Positions 6,272-14,650 of a stretch of 43,512 nucleotides of DNA are shown here, one piece after another; position 1 is the first letter of the stretch, and the number at the start of each line of letters is the position of its first letter. The notes under the pieces were generated by a model. The model saw nothing but the letters and a program-made list of their open reading frames with translations, did not search any database and was not told the origin of the DNA. Source of the DNA: Ruminococcus sp. (lineage in GTDB: Bacteria > Bacillota_A > Clostridia > Oscillospirales > Acutalibacteraceae). Where the stretch lies: NCBI GenBank assembly GCA_017481395.1, contig JAFUPE010000096.1:1-43512 (forward strand), given 5' to 3'. The position numbers and the translations under genes were made by a program.

Positions 6272-7642
6272 ATGCAGCATATCGACATTAAATGTTTATT
6301 TGAAGACGCAAAATATATCGGCGAAAAGGTTACCGTTTGCGGTTGGGTAAGAACAAGCCGCGAATCCAAGACCATGGCATTTGCCGAGCTTAACGACGGC
6401 ACAAGCCTTAAGCATTTGCAGATTGTTATTGACAGAGAAAACCTTGAGTACCCCGCTACAGCTTTACGCCTTGGTACAGCCTTAAAGGTAGATGGCGTGG
6501 TTGTAGAGGCAAGACAGGGAGGCGTTGAAATTAACGCCGAGGTTATTGAAATTTTAGGCGAGTGTCCTCTTGATTATCCTTTACAGAAAAAGCGTCACAC
6601 CCTTGAATTTTTAAGAACAATCCCTCACTTGAGAACACGTACAAACACCTTTAATGCTGTATTCAGAGTTCGTTCTGTTATGGCTGGTGCAATTCACAGA
6701 TATTTCCAGACAAGAAACTATACTTACGTAAATGCTCCTATTATCACAGGCTCCGACTGCGAGGGTGCTGGCGAGATGTTTAGAGTTACAACTCATCCCT
6801 ATAGCCACGAGTTTAAAACCGAAGAGGAATACTATGAAAACGATTTCTTCGGCAAGAAAGCAGGTCTTTCTGTTTCCGGTCAGCTTGAGGGCGAAGTTGC
6901 CGCAATGGCATTCGGCAAGATTTATACCTTCGGTCCCTCTTTCAGAGCAGAAAACAGCAACACTCCCCGTCACGTTGCCGAGTTCTGGCATGTTGAGCCC
7001 GAGGTTGCTTTTGCAGAGCTTCCCGATATTATTGAGATTGCCGAGGATATGATTAAGACTATTATCAAGGATACAATGGACGCTTGCCCCGAGGAGCTTG
7101 CTTTCTTCGATAAGCATTTTGAGAAGGGACTTATCGACAAGCTAAACAAGATTATAAGCGACAAGTTCGAGGTTCTTGACTATACAAATGCTATCGAAAT
7201 CCTTAAGGAAAGCGGCAAAGAGTTTGTTTACCCTGTTGAGTGGGGTTGTGACCTTCAGACAGAGCACGAGAGATATATTACAGAGGAAGTTTTCAACAAA
7301 CCTGTGTTTATCATTAACTATCCCAAGGATATCAAGTCATTCTATATGAAGCAGAATCCTGACGGTAAAACAGTTGCCGCTACTGACCTTTTGGTCCCCG
7401 GTGTCGGCGAGATTATCGGCTGCAGCGAGCGTGAGGCAGACCTTGATAAGCTTTTAGATGCAATGAAGGCAAGAGGTATGAGAGAAGAAGACTACACAGA
7501 TTACATCGAGCTGAGAAAGTTCGGCTCTGTTCCTCATTCGGGCTTTGGCCTTGGCTTTGAGCGTATACTTATGTACGTAACAGGTATTTCTAACATCCGC
7601 GACCTTATCCTCTATCCCAGAACAGTCGGTAACGTAAGATAA
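6272..7642 (+). CDS. asnS: Asparaginyl-tRNA synthetase
   Basis: A class IIb aminoacyl-tRNA synthetase, 456 residues, charging tRNA-Asn in the cytosol. The N-terminal OB-fold anticodon-binding domain is at about residues 1-105 (VTVCGWVRTSRESKTMAFAEL). It is followed by the AsnRS-type linker DYPLQKKRHTLEFLR. Catalytic motif 2 is FRAENSNTPRHVAEFWHVEPE and motif 3 is GFGLGFERILMYVTG near the C-terminus. GGAGG lies 8 nt before the ATG. With gatCAB also in the window, direct Asn charging implies that GatCAB here mainly serves Gln-tRNA. The start lies 48 nt after the CHAP-dockerin gene with no terminator between, so read-through is possible. Confidence 0.97.
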   Translation: MQHIDIKCLFEDAKYIGEKVTVCGWVRTSRESKTMAFAELNDGTSLKHLQIVIDRENLEYPATALRLGTALKVDGVVVEARQGGVEINAEVIEILGECPLDYPLQKKRHTLEFLRTIPHLRTRTNTFNAVFRVRSVMAGAIHRYFQTRNYTYVNAPIITGSDCEGAGEMFRVTTHPYSHEFKTEEEYYENDFFGKKAGLSVSGQLEGEVAAMAFGKIYTFGPSFRAENSNTPRHVAEFWHVEPEVAFAELPDIIEIAEDMIKTIIKDTMDACPEELAFFDKHFEKGLIDKLNKIISDKFEVLDYTNAIEILKESGKEFVYPVEWGCDLQTEHERYITEEVFNKPVFIINYPKDIKSFYMKQNPDGKTVAATDLLVPGVGEIIGCSEREADLDKLLDAMKARGMREEDYTDYIELRKFGSVPHSGFGLGFERILMYVTGISNIRDLILYPRTVGNVR

Positions 7643-7664
7643 TTTAAAGCAGCTTAAAAAATTA

Positions 7665-7696
7665 CACCTCGCAGAGAAATCTGCGAGGTGTTTTTT
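7665..7696. terminator. Bidirectional intrinsic terminator after asnS
   Basis: A perfect 11-bp stem CACCTCGCAGA/TCTGCGAGGTG with a GAAA loop is followed by six T. It also serves the convergent lipoprotein gene on the other strand. Confidence 0.93.
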
Positions 7697-7716
7697 GCTA
7701 TAAGTTTAGTAGTGAA

Positions 7717-8409
7717 TTACTCAGCTAATACAGGGGTTGTGCCTTCGTAGTAGCCCTCTACAATAGTGCCTGTTTCAGTGATAAAGTAGGTTGAGAGGTA
7801 AGTAGTGTTTGACTCTAAGCTCTTTCGTAAATCAACGGCATAGTAGGTTACACCGTCAATTTCCTCTGTTCCTCTTAACGTGAGAAAACAGTTTTCTTCG
7901 AAATCGTATGCTGCTTCTATTGCTTTAACAGCGTTGTCTTCTGTAATGTCAATGGTAGGTTCGCCATCGCCGATTGTTGCAACACCGCCTGCGATATAAC
8001 CTTTGTAAATTTCAGCTCCGTCAAGTGATACGAAGTAAGATGAGATGTAGGTAGTGTTTGCTTCTAAGCTCTTTTTTAAATCAACTGCATAGTAGCTTGT
8101 GCCTTCAATATCTACGATGCCATTTGAAAGGAAGAAATACTCGTCAGAGAACTCGTAGGTGTTTTTAACTAATTCCAGCGCATCCTCTTCTGTAAATTCT
8201 GCTTTAGAAGCTGTTGTTTCGGTTTCTGCTTCTGTTTCAGCAGGAGCTGTTGAGGCTTCGGCGGTATTAGCGGGTGTTGCAGTCGCTGTTGCTACTGTGG
8301 TTACAGGAGCAGTTGAAGTTACGTTGGTGTTTGCGGTTGTGCCGCAAGCACAAAGTGCAAAAGCTAAGCAAAGAACAAGTGCGATGGGAATTAACATTTT
8401 GATTTTCAT
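7717..8409 (-). CDS. Lipoprotein with two tandem repeats, function unknown
   Basis: A 230-residue predicted lipoprotein. The start is the ATG after GGAGGAAAC; an earlier TTG overlaps that site. The signal sequence MKIKMLIPIALVLCLAFALCAC ends in a lipobox with Cys22. An Ala/Thr-rich spacer (about 23-75) leads to two homologous units of about 65 residues. Each has a short helix (EEDALELVKNTYEF / EDNAVKAIEAAYDF), then strands with YYAVDLKKSLEANTTYIS / YYAVDLRKSLESNTTYLS. The pattern suggests two copies of a small alpha/beta domain, perhaps PepSY-like, exposed on the outer face of the membrane. No enzyme motif is seen. Transcription ends at the terminator shared with asnS. Confidence 0.82.
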   Translation of the reverse strand: MKIKMLIPIALVLCLAFALCACGTTANTNVTSTAPVTTVATATATPANTAEASTAPAETEAETETTASKAEFTEEDALELVKNTYEFSDEYFFLSNGIVDIEGTSYYAVDLKKSLEANTTYISSYFVSLDGAEIYKGYIAGGVATIGDGEPTIDITEDNAVKAIEAAYDFEENCFLTLRGTEEIDGVTYYAVDLRKSLESNTTYLSTYFITETGTIVEGYYEGTTPVLAE

Positions 8410-8573
8410 TTTTGTTTCCTCCAAAATTTTTTAAAATTATTGATTTGATTGGCGTTGTCAGTCGGTTTCCTGACTGTGGCTTTATACTAACACAAAAAAT
8501 TGCTTAATGCAAGAATTTGGGGCGAACGGTCGATTTTTGGGATGAAAGGTATTGCTCTTTGTTATTTAAAAGA

Positions 8574-8601
8574 AAAAACTCGTTCCGAAGAACGAGTTTT
8601 T

Positions 8602-8602
<1 letters not shown>
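8574..8602 (-). terminator. Terminator of the tRNA-Thr transcript
   Basis: The stem ACTCGTTC/GAACGAGT with a short loop is flanked by A- and T-runs, so it can act on either strand. It directly follows the CCA end of the tRNA. Confidence 0.85.
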
Positions 8603-8677
<75 letters not shown>

Positions 8678-8698
8678 ATACTGAATTACGACCTTAAT

Positions 8699-8727
8699 AT
8701 AATATCACATAGTTTCTTAAATTTCAA
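8699..8727 (-). promoter_or_regulatory. Promoter of tRNA-Thr
   Basis: On the minus strand TTGAAA (8722-8727) and TATTAT (8699-8704) are 17 bp apart, and the tRNA 5' end is 21 nt further on. Confidence 0.7.
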
Positions 8728-8805
8728 GTACTTTTATTAAAAATTGTGGAAAGCAGAGTTTTTATATGGTATACTTTATATAGGATTTTTGAAAGGGGAA
8801 TTTTT

Positions 8806-9618
8806 ATGATTATCGATACCCACGTGCATATTGGCACAAGCCTTAATTTTGATATGAAAGAGGAGGACGTTTTATACTCCCTTGAAAAGTATAATATCGA
8901 CATCGCTGTTGTTTCTAACTGCGAGGCGGCTTCTCACGACCATGACCGCAAGCTTTTGCCCGAAAAGCTTCAGAAAAGTCAGGTAGAGTGCCTGAAGCGT
9001 TCCCTTAAGTTTGCGCGAGAGAATCCGGGCAAAATTTACCTGCAGCATTGGGTAAAGCCAATGGAGGATATAACCTCTGAGCTTAAGGAGCTTATTGAAG
9101 CAAACCTTGACGTAATAAAGGGCATTAAGTTTCATCCTTATCACTCGGGAGTCGCCTTTACCGATGAAAGCTGTGAAAAATATGTGCGTATGGCGGCAGA
9201 GTACGGCTTGCCTGTTATAAGCCACACAGGTACCGAGTATGACGACAATCCCCGACGTCTTTTTGAAATGGCTAAGAAATACCCCGACATACCCTTTGTT
9301 ATGGTGCATCTGGGACTGGGTTCTGACAATAAGGAGGCGACAGAGCTTTGCCGCATTCAGAAAAATCTTTATGGCGACACAACTTGGGTAAGCATAAAAA
9401 GTGCCCTTGATTTTATTAACAAATGCGGCGATGACAGACTTATGTTTGGTTCGGACAGCCCTATTGACGGCAAAGATACCTATGCATTTAACTTTAAAGG
9501 CGACAGAAGTCTTTATCAGGAGTACTTTAATGAACTCAAGGCTATGGTATCCGAGGATGCTTACGATAATGTAATGTACAGAAACGCCGCAAGGCTTTTT
9601 AAATTAAACATAAAATAA
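8806..9618 (+). CDS. Amidohydrolase family protein (Amidohydro_2 type)
   Basis: A 270-residue cytosolic protein of the metal-dependent amidohydrolase superfamily (PF04909 type, TIM barrel). The start is the ATG after AAAGGGG, which puts the family's N-terminal MIIDTHVHIG first (metal-binding HxH at residues 6 and 8). Later marks are KGIKFHPYHSG, PVISHTG, a VMVHLGLG segment and LMFGSDSP with the conserved Asp. This branch includes decarboxylases and hydrolases of aromatic or lactone substrates; the actual substrate cannot be read from sequence. The gene is alone, between the tRNA and a convergent protease gene. A -10-like TATACT lies about 35 nt upstream, but no good -35 was found. Confidence 0.88.
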   Translation: MIIDTHVHIGTSLNFDMKEEDVLYSLEKYNIDIAVVSNCEAASHDHDRKLLPEKLQKSQVECLKRSLKFARENPGKIYLQHWVKPMEDITSELKELIEANLDVIKGIKFHPYHSGVAFTDESCEKYVRMAAEYGLPVISHTGTEYDDNPRRLFEMAKKYPDIPFVMVHLGLGSDNKEATELCRIQKNLYGDTTWVSIKSALDFINKCGDDRLMFGSDSPIDGKDTYAFNFKGDRSLYQEYFNELKAMVSEDAYDNVMYRNAARLFKLNIK

Positions 9619-9633
9619 TCCGAAAATTAATAA

Positions 9634-9677
9634 ACAAAGTGCCCTGCTACCGCGGATAACGGTGCAGGGCACTTTGT
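9634..9677. terminator. Long inverted repeat between convergent genes
   Basis: A 14-bp perfect stem ACAAAGTGCCCTGC/GCAGGGCACTTTGT encloses an inner ACCG/CGGT stem. It has no strong T-run but lies between the two convergent stop codons, so it is probably a bidirectional terminator. Confidence 0.7.
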
Positions 9678-9705
9678 ATGTTAAGAGATGTGTGTAAAAA
9701 TCTTA

Positions 9706-11889
9706 TTAATCAGTAAGCATTACTGTTTGCCCCACGTTGGAAGGGGTGTCGATAAGTGCTATGTATTTTTGAATAAGGGTAGCGTCCTTTATACTACATC
9801 CGCCTGAGCTGTCAACATCCGAAAGCATAAGGGTAATTTCATCAAAATCTGTGATTTTAGCAAGGTGCTTTCTGATTAAGGTTGCATCCTTAATGCTTAT
9901 GTTGCCGTTATAGTCTACATCTCCCATTATATACGCCTTGGCAATCTGTGTTGCCACGGTGTTGGTTGTTTCGGTAGGGGCGGTGATAGTTTCTGTGGGG
10001 TCGGTATTTTCGCCGGGAATAACTATTTTGCCGTCTTCTACTGTGGTTACCGACTGAGTAGATAAAACCCTGCCGCCACTGTCTTTGACAGAAATTTCTA
10101 CTGTGTAGCTGCCGTCAGTATCAAGAGAAAGAGCAATGTAGTTTTGCTCGGAATAGCTCTGTATTACTTCGCCGTTTACGCTGAACTCGTAGGTGTATTC
10201 ACCGCTTCCGCCAGAGGCACTGGCAATAACGTTAAGCCTTGTATTGCCAATATACTCAAGGGTGATGCCAAGGGTAATTGCCTTTGATTGGGTGGTGATT
10301 TCTTCGGTGGTTTCGGTAGGAGTAACCTGAGTTGCTGTGGGGTCCGGAGTAAAGTCCGGATTTTTGGTAATAGCCTTGATTACAAAGGTTGCACCCATAG
10401 GGTCGTCAAAGTATTTGTCGTAAAAGTCCATTAAATCGTAAAGAATAGGGTTGCTTTGATCGGTATACATAACATAGCTTTCGCCTGTTTCGCCCTGATT
10501 CTTAAAGTAATAGCCGCCGCTGTATGCTAACCATTCGCACACGCCTAAGCTGTTGGGGATATACTCGTAGCCTTTTTTGTCTTTATTTTCGTTGTAGGTT
10601 CTTGTGTTATCAACAGAAATACCGATAGCACCCATGCCCTCGGGAAGCTCGAAGTCGTCAACGTCAACGGTTATATAGCCGGTATAGTCAACTGTTCCTG
10701 TGGAAAGCTCTTGCCAAAGGTAGGTTTCTTGTGTGGGTTTGCCGCCGAAAACAGGTATGTAGTAAACAGTGTAGTCAGCGTCATAAGAGGTGCTTTCAAA
10801 CAAAACCTTGTCCAGAACAGGGAAGTCGTTGCTGAAATCAAAAACATTGACATAGGTGATTTTGTCGGCGGCAACTCCGCTTTCATCAGTAAGGTAAGAA
10901 AACTGTGTGGTAGCACCGTAAACCTCGTTCTGATAAATTGCCTGAGAGCTGTCAAGCTTTTCATAGTCAGCAATAGCAAAGCTTGGGCCGAAGATGCTGT
11001 GAAACAGCCATGCATCTTCATAAGAAATCCAGAAGTATCCGCCGTTTGTATTAACGTAACTGCCCCAACTGTTTTTGATAAGCCATGCACCGTTGTTGTC
11101 GGGGGTATCACCTGAATATGATGTTGAGAAATTTTCTTTAGGGTAGTTATCATCCCAACCCACAATGCTTATGGCGTGACCGTAAAGGGCACTTGTGGGG
11201 AGTGAGCCGTCAGAGCAGTAAAAGCCGTCTGACGTGGAATTCATATACTGTACGGTGTCGGCGTTGAAGTTAGCCACAACTGCACCATATTCCATAACGT
11301 AGGATTTAACGGTTTCAATTGGGGTATCTCTGTTTACATAGCGGATTTCGGTTACGCCGTAATCGGTGGAGTAAAGAGAGTTTGCGTTGTTGTAGGCTTC
11401 TTTGTCAGAGCCGACAGGTAATTCTTTATCAAGAAGGGGACCGTTCCAGGATGTAAGATAACCCATAGGTATATACGAGTAACCGCCGTCTGACACTAAG
11501 TCCTCGCGTTGCCAGCCTGTGCCGTCCTCTTCCATAGAGCCCCATATATTCATATGCTCGGGAGAGAAATGCTCAACCTTTTCGCCGGACTTGAGAAGCA
11601 GTGTTTCCAAAGAAGCAAGGGAGCTGTATGCCCAGCAGATGTTGGCACTTTGCTGTCTTACGTGGGTGGTATAGCCTAAATCCCTTGAACTGTAGCTTGC
11701 GGGAAGGTTGCTTGCCTTAACATCGGCAAGCTCGGTATAGGCATTTACACTTTTGCTTCCTATAGGTTCAAGCTTGCTTAATGCGGCAATCTCGGCCAAT
11801 GAGTCAATCTCTTTGGCTTGGCTGTTTATTATAAAAGAACTCATTATCAAAGCGGTGAGCAGGAGAAAAATCAATACTTTTTTCTTCAT
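9706..11889 (-). CDS. Secreted papain-like (C1A) cysteine protease with dockerin
   Basis: A 727-residue secreted protein. The start is the ATG 7 nt after GAGGTG; it gives the signal peptide MKKKVLIFLLLTALIMSS. The C1A peptidase domain spans about residues 60-330 with the oxyanion Gln79 (VRQQSANICW), Cys85 (NICWAYSS), His238 (GHAISIVGWDDN) and Asn273 (LIKNSWGS). All catalytic residues are present. A beta-rich region of unknown class follows (about 330-520), then a Thr-rich linker and one Ig-like module (GGSGEYTYEFSVNG to TVEISVKDSGG). A dockerin closes the protein (DVDYNGNISIKDAT and DVDSSGGCSIKDAT). The Ig-like module is closely related to those of the starch-binding dockerin protein at 17636. 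Its dockerin implies attachment to the same scaffold; its substrates are unknown. Confidence 0.93.
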   Translation of the reverse strand: MKKKVLIFLLLTALIMSSFIINSQAKEIDSLAEIAALSKLEPIGSKSVNAYTELADVKASNLPASYSSRDLGYTTHVRQQSANICWAYSSLASLETLLLKSGEKVEHFSPEHMNIWGSMEEDGTGWQREDLVSDGGYSYIPMGYLTSWNGPLLDKELPVGSDKEAYNNANSLYSTDYGVTEIRYVNRDTPIETVKSYVMEYGAVVANFNADTVQYMNSTSDGFYCSDGSLPTSALYGHAISIVGWDDNYPKENFSTSYSGDTPDNNGAWLIKNSWGSYVNTNGGYFWISYEDAWLFHSIFGPSFAIADYEKLDSSQAIYQNEVYGATTQFSYLTDESGVAADKITYVNVFDFSNDFPVLDKVLFESTSYDADYTVYYIPVFGGKPTQETYLWQELSTGTVDYTGYITVDVDDFELPEGMGAIGISVDNTRTYNENKDKKGYEYIPNSLGVCEWLAYSGGYYFKNQGETGESYVMYTDQSNPILYDLMDFYDKYFDDPMGATFVIKAITKNPDFTPDPTATQVTPTETTEEITTQSKAITLGITLEYIGNTRLNVIASASGGSGEYTYEFSVNGEVIQSYSEQNYIALSLDTDGSYTVEISVKDSGGRVLSTQSVTTVEDGKIVIPGENTDPTETITAPTETTNTVATQIAKAYIMGDVDYNGNISIKDATLIRKHLAKITDFDEITLMLSDVDSSGGCSIKDATLIQKYIALIDTPSNVGQTVMLTD

Positions 11890-11918
11890 TACATACACCT
11901 CACTAAATTTCCAATCAT

Positions 11919-11947
11919 ATATTAACATTTTTTATGCAAAATGTAAA
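11919..11947 (-). promoter_or_regulatory. Promoter of the dockerin protease gene
   Basis: On the minus strand TTTACA (11942-11947) and TAATAT (11919-11924) are 17 bp apart, 30 nt before the start codon. Confidence 0.65.
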
Positions 11948-11981
11948 GAGGTTTTGTTCTTTTATACGTATATTTTTTTAA

Positions 11982-12011
11982 GGTATAACGTAAAAAGCCA
12001 AAACATATATT
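11982..12011 (+). promoter_or_regulatory. Possible sigma-E-type promoter of spoIIP
   Basis: GGTATAA (11982-11988), 15 bp, CATATATT (12004-12011). The -10 differs at one position from the mother-cell sigma-E motif CATACAnT. spoIIP is a sigma-E/F target in Bacillus, so this fits, but the -35 is weak. Confidence 0.35.
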
Positions 12012-12057
12012 TATACATAACAGATTTATGGATAATAATGCTTGTGGAGGGTCGTTT

Positions 12058-13134
12058 GTGAGTAAAAGTAAGGTAAAATCTGCTTTTTGCGTGTGTGTTG
12101 CTCTTGTTTTAGGAGTAGTGGGTGCACTTTCTGTTGCTCAGAGAGCCATCCAGAGCGACAGCCTTAAGCAGGATTTAACCTTAGCAGCAGCGGCATTTAT
12201 GATGCCCGAGGCAGGAGTAAGGGTCTTAAACGTAAATAACAACGAAGTTTCTTCTGATACAGAGAAAACCCTGCCCCAGACTACTGTTATAGCTTCCGAC
12301 GATGAACAAATTCCTCTAAGCTCGGCTCCTGTTGATTTGCACGAGGACGAGGTGCATCTGCCTGTTGTTACAAGCCAGTACGGTGAAAGCGGAGTAAGCT
12401 GCAGTAACTTTTATATAAAGGATACCATAGGCAACACGGATTTTGATTTGCTTTTGGATTTACCGTTGGGCTTTGAATTTGAGAATAACGACAAGGTACA
12501 AGTGCTTATTTTTCATACCCATACCACCGAAAGCTATCTTGAATACGACGAAGGCTATTACCACGAAAGCTTTTATCCCCGAAGCGAAGACAGCACCAAG
12601 AACATGGTAAGTGTAGGTGAGGAAATTGCAAAATCCTTAAGAGCAAAGGGAATAGGTGTAATTCACGCAACAGAAGTACACGACAGCCCCGAGTACACAG
12701 GTGCTTATGACAGGTCATGGGAGACCATAGAAAAATATATGGAGCAATACCCGGAAATTAAGGTGGTGCTTGACATTCACCGCGATTCAATTGCAGGGGA
12801 GAATGGTACAAAGGTTAAGCCTACCTTTGAGGTGAACGGCAGAAAAGCCGCACAGATTATGATAATGGCAGGCTGTGATTTGTACGGCGACTACGGTTTC
12901 CCTGATTGGGAATATAATCTGCGGTTTGCCTTGAAGCTTCAGAAATATGCCGAGGATATGTACCCCGGTATGACCCGACCGCTTTACTTTGGAAGCTTCG
13001 CGTATAATATGCCTATAAGCCGGGGGTCGCTGCTTATTGAGGTGGGAACAGATGTAAATACACTTTCTGAGGCTCAGTACACAGGAAATTTACTGGGGAA
13101 TGTACTTGCAAGGGTATTGCAAACCGAGGCATAA
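12058..13134 (+). CDS. spoIIP: Stage II sporulation protein P
   Basis: A peptidoglycan amidase/endopeptidase of the SpoIID-SpoIIM-SpoIIP engulfment complex in the mother-cell membrane. The GTG start is chosen because GGAGG lies 7 nt before it; an upstream ATG at 12028 overlaps that site. The 358-residue product has an N-terminal membrane anchor (about 10-30), a variable periplasm-side spacer, and the SpoIIP catalytic domain (about 155-355). Its family motifs are LIFHTHTTESY and VVLDIHRDSI, plus RGSLLIEVGTD near the end. Metal-binding His residues sit in these motifs. Four more genes follow on the same strand with small gaps. Confidence 0.95.
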   Translation: MSKSKVKSAFCVCVALVLGVVGALSVAQRAIQSDSLKQDLTLAAAAFMMPEAGVRVLNVNNNEVSSDTEKTLPQTTVIASDDEQIPLSSAPVDLHEDEVHLPVVTSQYGESGVSCSNFYIKDTIGNTDFDLLLDLPLGFEFENNDKVQVLIFHTHTTESYLEYDEGYYHESFYPRSEDSTKNMVSVGEEIAKSLRAKGIGVIHATEVHDSPEYTGAYDRSWETIEKYMEQYPEIKVVLDIHRDSIAGENGTKVKPTFEVNGRKAAQIMIMAGCDLYGDYGFPDWEYNLRFALKLQKYAEDMYPGMTRPLYFGSFAYNMPISRGSLLIEVGTDVNTLSEAQYTGNLLGNVLARVLQTEA

Positions 13135-13180
13135 TTTGATATAATGCTTTTATATTGGGAAGTTTTTGGAGTTTTTAAGG

Positions 13181-13645
13181 ATGAACAAAGGAAAAATCAC
13201 AATTAAATTATTTTCGACAGTGCTTGTGGTTTTAGCGGTTTGCTGTGTTTTTTCGGCAACTTCTGTTTTTGCAGAACCCGATGAAACCTATGCTATTGAA
13301 TCCTTTGCGGCAAGCGATGACCAAGCTCAGACCGAGATTTATACCGAAGCTCCAACTGAGCCCGAGCCCACCTACCGAGCTCCTTTGCCAACTGTAGAGG
13401 ATACTGAAATGGTCCCTCCTACAGTTGTAGGTGCAGTAGAGGAAAGGGAAGAACCGAATCTTTTCTGGGGTTTTGTCAGCTGGATTCTAATTGGTGTAGG
13501 TGCGGCGGTAATCTTTGCGGTTATTCTTTCTACTAAAGCCAAGACCTACCGCGGCGGAAGAGACAGATACTCTAACACCGACAAAATTTCGGGTAAGAAA
13601 AAACTGCTTCCTCAGGATTATTACGACAAGAGGAAACTGAGATAA
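13181..13645 (+). CDS. Membrane protein with extracytoplasmic acidic stretch, function unknown
   Basis: A 154-residue protein between spoIIP and dusB. The ATG is preceded by GGAG; a TTG 15 nt upstream overlaps that site. There is a signal peptide or first helix (about 12-32, ending SATSVFAEP), then an extracytoplasmic region rich in Glu, Thr and Pro (TEAPTEPEPTYRAPLP). A single transmembrane segment (about 95-117, FWGFVSWILIGVGAAVIF) leads to a basic cytosolic tail ending KRKLR. The layout is that of a type I membrane protein. Only 3 nt separate it from dusB, so the two are probably cotranscribed and translationally linked. I do not recognise the family. Confidence 0.75.
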   Translation: MNKGKITIKLFSTVLVVLAVCCVFSATSVFAEPDETYAIESFAASDDQAQTEIYTEAPTEPEPTYRAPLPTVEDTEMVPPTVVGAVEEREEPNLFWGFVSWILIGVGAAVIFAVILSTKAKTYRGGRDRYSNTDKISGKKKLLPQDYYDKRKLR

Positions 13646-13648
13646 ATC

Positions 13649-14638
13649 ATGAAAATTGGTAATGTAGAAATCAATGGTGTAGCCGCTTTAGCTCCTATGG
13701 CAGGAGTTGCTGACAGGGCTTTTCGAGAGCTTTGTATGAGCTTTGGTGCAGATTACTGTGTAAGCGAAATGGTAAGCGCAAAGGGCATCACCTATGGAAG
13801 TAAAAAAAGTGCCGAGCTTATGAGAATTGCCGAGGCAGAACGCCCCTGTGCTATTCAGCTTTTTGGAAGTGAGCCCGACGTTATGGCTGAGGCTGTGCGT
13901 TTTTCAATGCAGTTTAAGCCCGATATTATCGACATAAATATGGGCTGTCCCGTGCCAAAGGTGAATTCCAACGGTTGCGGGTGCCAGCTAATGACCGACC
14001 CTAAACTTTGTGCAGAAATTGTTAAAGCATCTGTTAAGGCAAGCGACGTGCCCGTAACGGTTAAAATCCGCAAGGGTATTGATAAAGACCACGTAAACGC
14101 TGTTGACGTTGCTATTGCCTGTGAGCAGGCAGGTGCTGCGGCAATTACAGTCCACGGCAGAACAAGAGAGCAGATGTATGCACCTACCGCAGACTGGGAC
14201 ATTATCAGGGATGTCAAAAGGGCGGTTTCGGTGCCTGTTATCGGAAACGGTGACGTTTTTTCGGCTTATGATGCCGCTAACCTTTACGAGCATACTGGCT
14301 GTGATATGATAATGGTCGGCAGAGGAGCTTTAGGGAATCCTTGGATTTTTTCGGAAATTAACAGTTTTTTTATGACGGACAAGGTACCTCCAAAGCCTAC
14401 GGCTGTTATAAAGGCTGCCACCATGCTTCGCCACGTGTCTGCAATCTGTCTTTACAAAGGCGAAAAAGCAGGTATGCGTGAAGCAAGAAAGCATATTTCA
14501 TGGTACTTAAAGGGCTTTAAAAATGCCGCCGCCTTCAGAAATGAAGCAGGCAGACTTGAAACTCTTAATGAGTTTTCTGATTTGGTGAAACGAGTTCTGA
14601 GAGCTCAGAATATAAAGGAATCATTTGAAACAGAGTAA
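13649..14638 (+). CDS. dusB: tRNA-dihydrouridine synthase
   Basis: A 329-residue FMN-dependent enzyme that reduces uridines in the tRNA D-loop. TIM-barrel marks in order are ALAPMAGVADRAFREL (FMN phosphate region), the catalytic-Cys motif DINMGCPVPKV, VTVKIRKGID, AITVHGRTREQMY, PVIGNGDVFSAYDA and IMVGRGALGNPWIF, followed by the C-terminal helical tRNA-binding domain. The loop after the catalytic motif reads NSNGCGCQLM, with extra cysteines where the family usually has Gly/Ala/Ser. No clear ribosome binding site lies at the right distance; GAGGAAAC inside the end of the upstream gene suggests coupling. Assignment to DusB rather than another Dus is by resemblance to Firmicute DusB. Confidence 0.94.
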   Translation: MKIGNVEINGVAALAPMAGVADRAFRELCMSFGADYCVSEMVSAKGITYGSKKSAELMRIAEAERPCAIQLFGSEPDVMAEAVRFSMQFKPDIIDINMGCPVPKVNSNGCGCQLMTDPKLCAEIVKASVKASDVPVTVKIRKGIDKDHVNAVDVAIACEQAGAAAITVHGRTREQMYAPTADWDIIRDVKRAVSVPVIGNGDVFSAYDAANLYEHTGCDMIMVGRGALGNPWIFSEINSFFMTDKVPPKPTAVIKAATMLRHVSAICLYKGEKAGMREARKHISWYLKGFKNAAAFRNEAGRLETLNEFSDLVKRVLRAQNIKESFETE

Positions 14639-14650
14639 GGAGTAAAGAAA

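Noticed and set aside
9634..9677. Long inverted repeat as a possible attachment or recombination site
   Set aside because: It sits between two convergent stop codons where a bidirectional terminator is expected, and no integrase is near.
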